NCBI GenBank assembly: GCA_016930895.1
Contig: JAFGFV010000123.1
Location: 1-12,888 of the forward strand
Length of the DNA stretch: 12,888 nt
Origin: Spirochaetales bacterium
GTDB taxonomy: Bacteria > Spirochaetota > Spirochaetia > SZUA-6 > DRHE01
Direction of reading: 5' to 3'
In this document: one piece after another, positions 1-6,789 of the stretch
Numbering within the stretch: position 1 is the first letter of the stretch
Layout: each line of letters begins with the position of its first letter
Position numbers and translations under genes: made by a program
Notes under the pieces: model-generated
The model's input: the letters and a program-made list of their open reading frames with translations, nothing else
Databases searched by the model: none
Told to the model about the DNA's origin: nothing

Positions 1-1
1 C

Positions 2-865
2 AAGGCCTACGACGTCCAGATGAAGAGCTTCGAGGTCGAGGTTCAGCACCTCTGGGACGTCATGGAGATGGTCTACGAGGACTCCAAATTCATGAAGGGG
101 ATCGTGGACTTCAAGGACCTGGCCAAGCGCAAGCGCAACAAGATCAAGCGCAGGATCAAGGCCGTGACCGGCGATCCCCTGTACGAAGACATCGAGAAGA
201 CCTGGGACGAGATCAGCTGGGTCAAGTCCGGGGACACCGAGGTCGAGCGCATGAACCGCACCTACCTCCCGGAAAAGGACAAGGTCAAGAAGCGCCTCAT
301 CCTGATGAGGGACAAGCTCCAGAAGGTGTACGGGTACAAGTACCCGATTCAGCGCCGGGTGGCCGAGGAGCGGCTCGACTACCTGGAGAGGGAGTTCGAG
401 AAGTTCGACTACATGATCAACCCGTACCACATCCAGCCGGGCATGATTCTGGACGTGGACATCACCTCCATCAAGCGCAAGAAGGCGACCCTGGACGGCA
501 TGGCCAACGTGCTCAACGAGTTCCTCTTCGGCGTGTCCAAAGGCTTCCAGGATGCCGCCTTCGCGGCCTTCTCGCGGCGTCGCTCCACGGTGCGCGAGGA
601 CATCGCCCAGAGCTTTGCTGCTACTCCGGGTGCCGGCGAGCAAGCCGGGGCGGAATACATCGACATGCTCCAGGGCACCGAGGCGGCTGCAGCTCCGGCT
701 CAATCTCAAGGGGTGGTGGACGTCACGCCCAAGGGGCGAGGCCGCACCGCCGGCAGCCGCACCAGCGGCAGGAGCTCCAGCGGCCGAGGGCGCTCCAGCT
801 CTTCCCGCGGCAAGGGCAGCCGAGGCGGACGCTCCCGGGGGTCTCAGGGGCTCAAAGAGATCTAA
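2..865 (+). CDS. Putative cytoplasmic filament protein (CfpA-like), C-terminal part, 5' end outside window
   Basis: The reading frame is open from base 2 to a TAA stop at 863-865, so the true start is probably left of the window; the first Met (base 20) need not be the start. Numbering from that Met, residues 1-200 are rich in Lys, Arg, Glu and Asp with heptad-like spacing (for example 84-130), as expected of a helical or coiled-coil structural protein. There is no membrane segment. Residues 200-237 are Ala/Gly/Pro-rich, and 238-274 form a tail almost entirely of Arg, Ser and Gly. The CfpA call rests mainly on order: filament protein, unknown protein and PPDK-like protein, which I recall as cfpA-TP0747-ppdK in Treponema pallidum. 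CfpA forms ribbon-like cytoplasmic filaments in treponemes and is needed for normal division. The sequence match was not verified. A terminator follows directly, which fits an abundant transcript. Confidence 0.6.
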   Translation, partial: KAYDVQMKSFEVEVQHLWDVMEMVYEDSKFMKGIVDFKDLAKRKRNKIKRRIKAVTGDPLYEDIEKTWDEISWVKSGDTEVERMNRTYLPEKDKVKKRLILMRDKLQKVYGYKYPIQRRVAEERLDYLEREFEKFDYMINPYHIQPGMILDVDITSIKRKKATLDGMANVLNEFLFGVSKGFQDAAFAAFSRRRSTVREDIAQSFAATPGAGEQAGAEYIDMLQGTEAAAAPAQSQGVVDVTPKGRGRTAGSRTSGRSSSGRGRSSSSRGKGSRGGRSRGSQGLKEI

Positions 866-883
866 CTGAATGCTGAACAGCAG

Positions 884-924
884 TGGTGATCCTCCGCCTG
901 CGTGTGGGGGATCACCATTTTATT
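884..924 (+). terminator. Hairpin terminator or attenuator between the filament gene and the next gene
   Basis: Bases 884-895 pair with 906-917: nine perfect pairs (TGGTGATCC with GGATCACCA), then one G-T and two C-G pairs. The loop is 10 bases, and TTTTATT follows at 918-924. This is a classical intrinsic terminator shape, 19 bases past the upstream stop and 11 bases before the next gene's Shine-Dalgarno. Because the next gene has no obvious separate promoter, partial read-through would give high filament mRNA and lower expression of the downstream pair. Confidence 0.8.
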
Positions 925-946
925 CTCCTCGCACAAAGGGGTTACG

Positions 947-2005
947 ATGGCACAGGCAGTCTATGAATACGCAGGCCTGAGTACCCGTGGCGGTTTCAAC
1001 CGCTCTCTCAGGCACTTTCAGGCGGTCACCGGAATCCTGCCGGACTTCGAAGGCAAGTCCAACCTGGCCGACATCCTGAATGCCATGCTGGACGACAAGT
1101 CCCTGGAGCAGAACCAGATTGCTCCGATCCTGAATGCCCTCTGCGTGGGGCATCCCAAATACCACTACGCAAGCCGTTCCTACAACCTGACCCGCAACAT
1201 CGACGATTTCGCCGCGATTGTGGCGGAGGTTTCCAAGTGGAACGCCGTGGACGTGATCCTGGCCTACTACCACCCGGACCTGGGGCTGACCCTGGTCAAC
1301 CCCAAGAACCCGAAGGCCTGGGAGAACGTCCAGAACCTGCGGCGTAACGAGCTGGTGACGATCTACTGCGGCACCCTGACCGAAAAGGCCGACGGCAAGC
1401 TCTACGACGCGGGGATCGAGGCCATGATCGGGCTTCTGGCCGGAGAGAAGGTCAAGACCCCGGCGGCACTGACCCAGGGCAAGTTCAAGTGGAAACCCTC
1501 CCGGGCGGCGGCTGCGCCACCCGCGGCGGTGCGTCGGCCTGGGCGGGCCCCGGCGCCGCGTGGCCGCCGACCTCGGGGCGTTCCCCGAGGCGTGGTGGCC
1601 CCGGCGCGAGGCGCCGTGGTCGGCGCCCCCGCGGCGGCCCCGCCGGTCCCGGCGGCGCCGCCGGCCGGGGCCAAGCGGCGAATGACCCCCATGTACTCGA
1701 TCCCGGTCACCAACGAGCTGTTCCATAACGGAAACGTGGAGGCCTGGAAGAAGGTCATCGCGAGCTACAACCAGAAATACCCCGGTCTGGAGGTGTTCAT
1801 CTTCTACGAGGGAGAACGCATCCACGACATCAACACCCTGTTCAAGTGGGGCAAAGTCAAGCACGGCAGCATGATCATGATCGCCGTGGCCGGCGAGGAC
1901 ATCAAGGACGTGGCCAAACTCCAGCGCTACCTGCGGCAGGGGGCGAGCCCGGCCTTCGAGGCCTTCCTCAAGTTCCCGGTCAATACGGTGCTGAACCTGT
2001 TCTAA
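947..2005 (+). CDS. Filament-locus protein of unknown function with HPr-like C-terminal domain
   Basis: The product is 352 residues. The ATG at 947 is chosen over an upstream in-frame GTG at 902 because AAAGGGG (935-941) sits 5 bases before it and because the GTG lies inside the terminator hairpin. Residues 1-185 are a globular region I do not recognise. Residues 186-245 are an Ala/Pro/Arg/Gly linker, probably disordered. Residues 249-335 follow the HPr order strand-helix-strand-strand-helix-strand-helix. His260 sits near the active-His position (LFHNGNVEA where HPr has GLHxRPA), and INTLFKWGKVKHG (295-307) resembles the Ser46 loop of HPr, with Thr297 at the Ser46 position. The Arg and Pro after the active His are not conserved, and the helix after His260 is about 6 residues longer. 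There is no signal peptide or membrane segment. The position between a filament gene and a PEP-using enzyme suggests a regulatory or adaptor role. The HPr call is by eye only. Confidence 0.85.
   Translation: MAQAVYEYAGLSTRGGFNRSLRHFQAVTGILPDFEGKSNLADILNAMLDDKSLEQNQIAPILNALCVGHPKYHYASRSYNLTRNIDDFAAIVAEVSKWNAVDVILAYYHPDLGLTLVNPKNPKAWENVQNLRRNELVTIYCGTLTEKADGKLYDAGIEAMIGLLAGEKVKTPAALTQGKFKWKPSRAAAAPPAAVRRPGRAPAPRGRRPRGVPRGVVAPARGAVVGAPAAAPPVPAAPPAGAKRRMTPMYSIPVTNELFHNGNVEAWKKVIASYNQKYPGLEVFIFYEGERIHDINTLFKWGKVKHGSMIMIAVAGEDIKDVAKLQRYLRQGASPAFEAFLKFPVNTVLNLF
1571..1590. repeat. Perfect 8-bp inverted repeat with 4-base loop inside the linker coding region
   Basis: CCTCGGGG (1571-1578) and CCCCGAGG (1583-1590) are exact reverse complements around CGTT. 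The hairpin lies in the very GC-rich stretch (about 1500-1680) encoding the Ala/Pro/Arg/Gly linker. No T-run follows, so it is not an intrinsic terminator. It may simply reflect local base composition, or it may slow ribosomes between the two folded domains. Confidence 0.6.
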
Positions 2006-2029
2006 GGCGATACATGGGGTAATTCAGAG

Positions 2030-4669
2030 ATGAAACGGAACGTGTTCTTTTTCAGTGAGAGGGAGTTCATCGACAAGGAAGAGATCCTGAACAAGATCGG
2101 GATCCGGGGCCGCCGGGCCATGGAGCTGGCGGAGCTGGGGCTCCCGATCCTGCCCGGGTTCGTGATCGACTCGGAAATCACCTCCGAGCTGGAGTCCCTC
2201 TCTCTCAGGCCGCACCTGGCCGGGTTCTTCAAGAAGCTGGAGGCAGGGACCGGCAAGCGCTTCGACGCCCCGGCCAACCCGATGCTCCTCAAGATCGTGA
2301 TCAGCCCAAGCCTGGTCATCACGCACTACCCAACCCTGCACAACTACGGGCTCACCAAGTCGACGCTCCCCGGCTTCGTGACCTTCGTGGGCGAGAACTT
2401 TGCCTGGCACGAGGTGCAGTTTCTCTGCCGGGGCAGCCTGGAGATCGAGGCCCGGATTGCCGAGCTGGAAAACCGGGACAAGGATCTCAGGCAAATCAAG
2501 GCGGCCATCGACCGTCTGGACACGGAGCTGTCCGGCAGGATGACCGCGGAGGAACGCCGCAAGAGCGTGCTGGCCACCCTGCCGCTGCTGCCCGGGGGGT
2601 TCTTCGACCAGGGGGCGTACGAGCAGATGGAGATCGCCCTCAAGCGGGTCAGCCACATGCTGGCCCTCGACGAGATGAACAACCAGGACACGGCGCTCCT
2701 GATCCAGCCCATGGTCTACGGCAACTACGGCAAGGACTCGGCCAGCGGCAACTTCTTTACCCGCAACATCGTGACCGGAGAGCGCAAGCTTCAGGGGGAG
2801 TTCTACCAGAGCGCCTTTGACGCCATCGGGGCCCAGGGCAAGGACATCAACAGCATCGCCAAGGGGTACTTGGCGGCCCTGGAGAAGATCGGCCGCGCGG
2901 TGGAGGACCACTTCAAGGAAATCCGCTCCATCCGCTTCACCATCGAGAACAAGAAGCTGTGGCTGATCGACCAGCGGGCGGTCATGAGTAAGTCCACACA
3001 GTCGGAGATCCAGACCCTGCTGGACCTGTTCAACCGCAAGGTGGTGGACGACCGGTTCGTGGTCTCGAGGGTCAAGCCCCAGCAGCTCAACGAGATCCTG
3101 CACCCCGTGATCAATCCCGCCTCCGTGGCCAAGCTCAAGGGCCTGCCGGGGGGAATCGCGGGTGCTCCCGGCGCCGCCATCGGCCGGGTGTACTTCACCA
3201 CCGAGAAGCTGCTGGACGCCTACAAGGAAGCCCAGCACGCCGGGTCGGACACGCGGCTGATCCTGTGCATGCCCGCCACCTTCGCCGAGGACGTCAAGGC
3301 CATCGAAGTGGCCACCGGGGTCCTGTCCTGCGAGGGAGGGTACTCGGCCCACGCCTCGGTCGTGGCCCGGCAGTACGGCAAGGTCTCCCTGGTCAAGCCG
3401 GACATGAAGATCCGGGGGAACAAGGCCGTCTTCGGGGCGGTCACGGTGGGCGAGGGGGACTACCTGACCCTGAACGTGCCTTACTACGGCGACCCTGCCG
3501 TGTACCTGGGCACCGCCGAGCTCATCGAGCCGGACCCCGATTCCTCGGGCCTTCTGGCCTTCAACAAGCTCGTTCAGAGGTTCGTCAAGGAGTTCCACGT
3601 GCGGGCCAACGCCGACAGCCCGAGGGACGCCGCCCTGGCGCGCAGCTTCGGTGCCGGCGGGATCGGGTTGTGCCGGACCGAACACATGTTTTTCCAGGCC
3701 GAGCGCATCAACGTGTTCCGCGAGATGATCCTGGCCGACAGCACCGAGGAACGAAGGCGGGCCCTGGCCCGGCTGCAGCCGATCCAGAAGACCGACTTCT
3801 ACAAGATCTTCAAGAGCATGAGCCCGCACGAGGTCACGATCCGGCTGCTGGACGCCCCGCTGCACGAGTTCCTGCCCCACAACCCCGACGAGATGGCCAA
3901 GTTCCTGGCATACCTGCGGGCCCGGCAGAAGGCGGGGTTCTCGGAAAGAGAAGTGCGCGCCCGCTGCGACGCCCTGGCGGAGTTCAACCCCATGCTGGGG
4001 CACCGGGGCTGCCGCATCGCTGTGAGCTTCCCGGAGATCTACGAGATGCAGGTCCGGGCGATCTTCGAGGCCGTGTACACCCTCCAGAAGGAGGGAGTGC
4101 CCGTGCACCCGGAGATCATGATCCCGATCATCATGAACGAGACCGAGCTCAAGCTGCTGGTCTACGGCAAGAAAATCGAGGGCGGCTCGATCCGGGGGCT
4201 GGTGGACGTGGAAGAAGAGGTCCGGGCCGCCATGAAGGCCCGCAAGGTCGACTACAAGATCGGCACCATGATCGAGCTGCCGGTGGCGGCCCTGGGCGCC
4301 GGGGAGATCGCCCGCTACGCCCAGTTCTTCTCCTTCGGGACGAACGACCTGACCCAGACTACCCTGGGGCTGTCCCGGGACGACTTCAACTCCTTCATGC
4401 CCGACTACACCCAGTTCGACGTGCTGGACGGGAACCCCTTCCAGATGCTCAACCCGCACGTCAAGGAGTTGGTGGAGATCGCCACACAGAGGGGCCGGCT
4501 GACCCGTCCCGACCTGATCGCCGGGCTGTGCGGGGAGCACGGGGCGGTGCCCGAGAACATCCGTTTCTGCATGGAGGCGGGGCTGAACTACGTGTCCTGC
4601 TCGACCTACTCCGTGCCCATCGCCGCGCTGACCATCGCGCAGGTCAACCTGGAGCAGGGGGTGGCATAG
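2030..4669 (+). CDS. ppdK: Pyruvate,phosphate dikinase-like PEP-utilising protein with degenerate ATP-grasp domain
   Basis: The product is 879 residues, close to normal PPDK length. PPDK interconverts ATP, Pi and pyruvate with AMP, PPi and PEP through a swivelling phosphohistidine domain. The phosphohistidine motif GGYSAHASVVAR is present (His441). The PEP/pyruvate domain carries GIGLCRTEHMFF (Arg549), LGHRGCR (Arg659), MIELP, FSFGTNDLTQ (768-776 region), GEHG and the catalytic Cys in YVSCS (Cys857). The N-terminal nucleotide domain departs from the family. The expected GGKGANL reads GIRGRRA (24-30), the SVRSGA...MPGMMDT segment is replaced around 88-102, and the GEFLxxAQGEDVV block is broken after GEF (256-258), although TRNxxTGE (244-251) remains. 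ATG 2030 follows the upstream stop by 24 bases, with GGGG at 2016-2019 as a modest ribosome site. It may be a true but divergent PPDK or a non-dikinase paralogue that only handles PEP. The symbol is by homology only. Confidence 0.88.
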   Translation: MKRNVFFFSEREFIDKEEILNKIGIRGRRAMELAELGLPILPGFVIDSEITSELESLSLRPHLAGFFKKLEAGTGKRFDAPANPMLLKIVISPSLVITHYPTLHNYGLTKSTLPGFVTFVGENFAWHEVQFLCRGSLEIEARIAELENRDKDLRQIKAAIDRLDTELSGRMTAEERRKSVLATLPLLPGGFFDQGAYEQMEIALKRVSHMLALDEMNNQDTALLIQPMVYGNYGKDSASGNFFTRNIVTGERKLQGEFYQSAFDAIGAQGKDINSIAKGYLAALEKIGRAVEDHFKEIRSIRFTIENKKLWLIDQRAVMSKSTQSEIQTLLDLFNRKVVDDRFVVSRVKPQQLNEILHPVINPASVAKLKGLPGGIAGAPGAAIGRVYFTTEKLLDAYKEAQHAGSDTRLILCMPATFAEDVKAIEVATGVLSCEGGYSAHASVVARQYGKVSLVKPDMKIRGNKAVFGAVTVGEGDYLTLNVPYYGDPAVYLGTAELIEPDPDSSGLLAFNKLVQRFVKEFHVRANADSPRDAALARSFGAGGIGLCRTEHMFFQAERINVFREMILADSTEERRRALARLQPIQKTDFYKIFKSMSPHEVTIRLLDAPLHEFLPHNPDEMAKFLAYLRARQKAGFSEREVRARCDALAEFNPMLGHRGCRIAVSFPEIYEMQVRAIFEAVYTLQKEGVPVHPEIMIPIIMNETELKLLVYGKKIEGGSIRGLVDVEEEVRAAMKARKVDYKIGTMIELPVAALGAGEIARYAQFFSFGTNDLTQTTLGLSRDDFNSFMPDYTQFDVLDGNPFQMLNPHVKELVEIATQRGRLTRPDLIAGLCGEHGAVPENIRFCMEAGLNYVSCSTYSVPIAALTIAQVNLEQGVA

Positions 4670-4730
4670 GCGCCGGTGCCAGGCGTCCTCCGGGGGAAAG
4701 CACGCACCGGGGGCGCGACAGGGAGTCCAG

Positions 4731-4783
4731 GGAGCGCGGGCGGCGGACCGGGTATCGGATCTGCGGCCGCGCTCCTTTTTTTT
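4731..4783 (+). terminator. Strong intrinsic terminator after the PPDK-like gene
   Basis: GGAGCGCGG (4731-4739) pairs perfectly with CCGCGCTCC (4767-4775). Two further pairs lie inside after one mismatch, and eight consecutive T follow (4776-4783). It ends the plus-strand three-gene cluster. No T-run lies on the other side, so it does not serve the convergent minus-strand gene. The rest of 4670-4806 shows nothing else convincing. Confidence 0.9.
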
Positions 4784-4806
4784 CGCGTCTTTGTTCGCGC
4801 GGGGGC

Positions 4807-6723
4807 TCAGTGCCGGGCGCCGAGCTCTTCCTGCTTTTTCAGCTCTTCGGCCCGCTCGAGGAAGCGGCGGGCATAGTCGTCGCTTCCCATCCTGCGGTAC
4901 AGCTCTCCGAGGCTCTGGTAGGCCCTCCATTCCTTGGGACGTTCCGAGACCACCTGCCGCAGCAGGGTGGCGGCCTTTTCCAGCTGCTCCTCGGCGACGT
5001 GCAGGCGGGCCAGCTCCAGGGGCAGCCAGCGGCTGTTCTTGAGCATCTTGGCGGCCTTCTCCAGGAGCAGCACGGCAGTGGGACGGCTCCCGGTCTCCTC
5101 CAGGCAGTGCACCAGGGCCCGCAGGAGGTCCTCGGCCCTGGGGGTCTCGAGGAGGAGCTCACGGTACAGGAGGATCGCCTCGGGATAGCGCCGGGTGCGC
5201 TGGTAGCAGGTGGCGAGCATCCGGCGCAGGCCGTGGCTGTTCGGCTCGGTGGGAAGCAGGGTCTCCAGCTGCCGGCGGGCCGCGGCATAGCGCTTGCGCC
5301 CGAACAGCAGCTCGGCGAACTCGCGCCGGGTCGAGCGGTCCTCCGGGTAGTGCTCGAGGTATCGGGCGAAGGCCTTCTGCAGGTCCGCCGCGCGGGACAG
5401 CTCCCGGTAGACCCGCACCAGCGCCAGAAGGGCCCCCCGATGGTCCTCCACGCGCTGCAGGGTCCGGCGGAACCATCCTTCGGCCAGCTCCGGCAGCTCC
5501 GCGCGCAGGTACTCCTGCCCGAGCGCGTGCATGAGGTGCGGGTCGGGCCCGAAACCCCGGATTTGCTCCTGCAGCAGCGGGATGGTCTGCTCGCAGGAGG
5601 CGTCCAGGAAGGGCAGGGACAGGGCCCGATAGTAGGAGGCGTAGCTGTCCCCGGGATTCAGCTTGAGGATCCGGCTGAGGAGCGCCTCCAACTCCCGGTA
5701 CTCCCCGCGGCGCCAGAGCACATCCGCCAGCCCGTAGCTGTACTCGATGCGGCGGCGGTCCGCCTCCAGGGCCCTCTGGTAGTGGTTCTTGGCCTTGCGC
5801 AGCTCGCCCAGGGTCCCGAAGCACTCCGCCATGACCGCGTGCATTTCCCCGTCGTGGTAGTCCTGGCGGAGAACCTGCCGGGCGCACTCCAGCGCCTCGC
5901 GATGACGCTGGTTCTGGAACAGCACCAGGGTCATCAGCCGAAGCAGCCCCTGAGTGTCCTGGATGATCCTCGGCTGCTGACCCAGCAGCTTCATGGCCTT
6001 GCCCATCTCCGCATAGGCCGCGCTGTGGTCGCCCCCGTTCAGGTGGGTGGCCGCCTTCTGGAGGTACAGGACGGGGTCGTCGGGCTGCAGGCGGGAGGCC
6101 TGCTCGAAATGCTCCAGGGAGCGGGCGTGGTCTCCCAATTCGCGATAGATGCTGGCCAGATACAGGTGGGCCACCAGGCTGTCGGGACGGTGCTTGAGGA
6201 TGAACTGCAGGTTCGCCCGGGCGTCCTGGTAGGAGCGCCGGTGGAACAGCCGGATTCCCTGCGTGAGCAGGGCGTTGAGATAGCCCGTGAACAGCTTCTC
6301 GTCCCCCGGGGCAAGCGCCAGGGCCTGTTCGAAGCACTGCACGGAGGTCTCGGGGTGTCCGCTCTTGAGCAGCGTGAGGCCCAGCAGCCCGAGGGCGGGG
6401 GCAAAGCCCGCGTCAAGGCGCACCGACTCCCGCAGATGCCGGCCCGCGCGGGACAGAAGGCCGAGAGCGAAATAGGTCCTTCCGATGAAGAAATGGCCCT
6501 GGCTGGAGTCGGGCTGCTGCCTCAGATAGTAGCCAAAGGCTTGAACCGCCCGCGGGTAATCCTCCAGCGCATGGTAGCTGCGCCCGAGGTACAGCAGGGC
6601 TTCGGGCATCCGGTCGGTCTCGACGACGATCCCCTGCAGCAGCTCCACGGCCCGTAGATAATCCCGGTTGCGGCCGGCTTCCAGTGCTGCGTCGTAGCGT
6701 TCCTGCAGGTTCTCGGTCCTCAT
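4807..6723 (-). CDS. Tetratricopeptide-repeat protein
   Basis: The product is 638 residues and built almost wholly of TPR-type helix pairs. Roughly a dozen or more repeats can be followed, for example at 40-73, 74-107, 108-141, 184-217, 292-325, 326-359, 429-462, 497-530, 565-598 and 599-632. They show the usual spacing of small residues and aromatic positions, as in LYLGRSYHALEDYPRAV and YASYYRAL. There is no signal peptide, lipobox or membrane segment, so it is probably cytoplasmic, and no catalytic domain is attached. TPR arrays are protein-interaction scaffolds; the partner cannot be read from the sequence. The ATG at 6723 is preceded by a G-rich stretch acting as a weak ribosome site. 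It is convergent with the PPDK-like gene and divergent from the chemoreceptor-like gene, so functional linkage to either is unproven. No terminator was found just past its TGA. Confidence 0.9.
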   Translation of the reverse strand: MRTENLQERYDAALEAGRNRDYLRAVELLQGIVVETDRMPEALLYLGRSYHALEDYPRAVQAFGYYLRQQPDSSQGHFFIGRTYFALGLLSRAGRHLRESVRLDAGFAPALGLLGLTLLKSGHPETSVQCFEQALALAPGDEKLFTGYLNALLTQGIRLFHRRSYQDARANLQFILKHRPDSLVAHLYLASIYRELGDHARSLEHFEQASRLQPDDPVLYLQKAATHLNGGDHSAAYAEMGKAMKLLGQQPRIIQDTQGLLRLMTLVLFQNQRHREALECARQVLRQDYHDGEMHAVMAECFGTLGELRKAKNHYQRALEADRRRIEYSYGLADVLWRRGEYRELEALLSRILKLNPGDSYASYYRALSLPFLDASCEQTIPLLQEQIRGFGPDPHLMHALGQEYLRAELPELAEGWFRRTLQRVEDHRGALLALVRVYRELSRAADLQKAFARYLEHYPEDRSTRREFAELLFGRKRYAAARRQLETLLPTEPNSHGLRRMLATCYQRTRRYPEAILLYRELLLETPRAEDLLRALVHCLEETGSRPTAVLLLEKAAKMLKNSRWLPLELARLHVAEEQLEKAATLLRQVVSERPKEWRAYQSLGELYRRMGSDDYARRFLERAEELKKQEELGARH

Positions 6724-6753
6724 GCCCCCCGCCGGCGAAAAAAACGGTCCGCC

Positions 6754-6789
6754 TTTACAAAGGGGAGGATATCATATAAGTATTCCTCT
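6754..6789. promoter_or_regulatory. AT-rich divergent promoter region
   Basis: The 66-base gap between the two divergent genes contains an AT-rich island in otherwise GC-rich DNA. On the plus strand TTTACA (6754-6759) and TATAAG (6775-6780) are spaced 15 bases apart, slightly short. Transcription would then start only a few bases before the ATG at 6790. On the minus strand TATGAT (6776 down to 6771) is a good -10 match, but I see no clear -35. A GGGGAGG at 6762-6768 is 21 bases from the ATG, too far for normal use. Confidence 0.4.

Noticed and set aside
902..946. Upstream GTG start for the middle filament-locus gene
   Set aside because: It lies within the terminator hairpin and has no ribosome site; ATG 947 has AAAGGGG at good spacing.
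2024..4930. Very long open frame on the minus strand opposite the PPDK-like gene
   Set aside because: The translation is His/Val/Gly/Leu-rich low-complexity protein with no motif, while the plus strand encodes a clear PPDK family protein. In GC-rich DNA the opposite frame is commonly open.
3265..6657. 1130-residue plus-strand frame spanning the end of the PPDK-like gene and the whole TPR region
   Set aside because: It is an out-of-frame reading of the PPDK-like gene joined to the antisense of the TPR gene. It crosses a strong terminator and is compositionally nonsensical.
6724..6789. Purine riboswitch ahead of the receptor-purA-guaA operon
   Set aside because: The gap is too short and lacks the conserved paired loops of a purine riboswitch.
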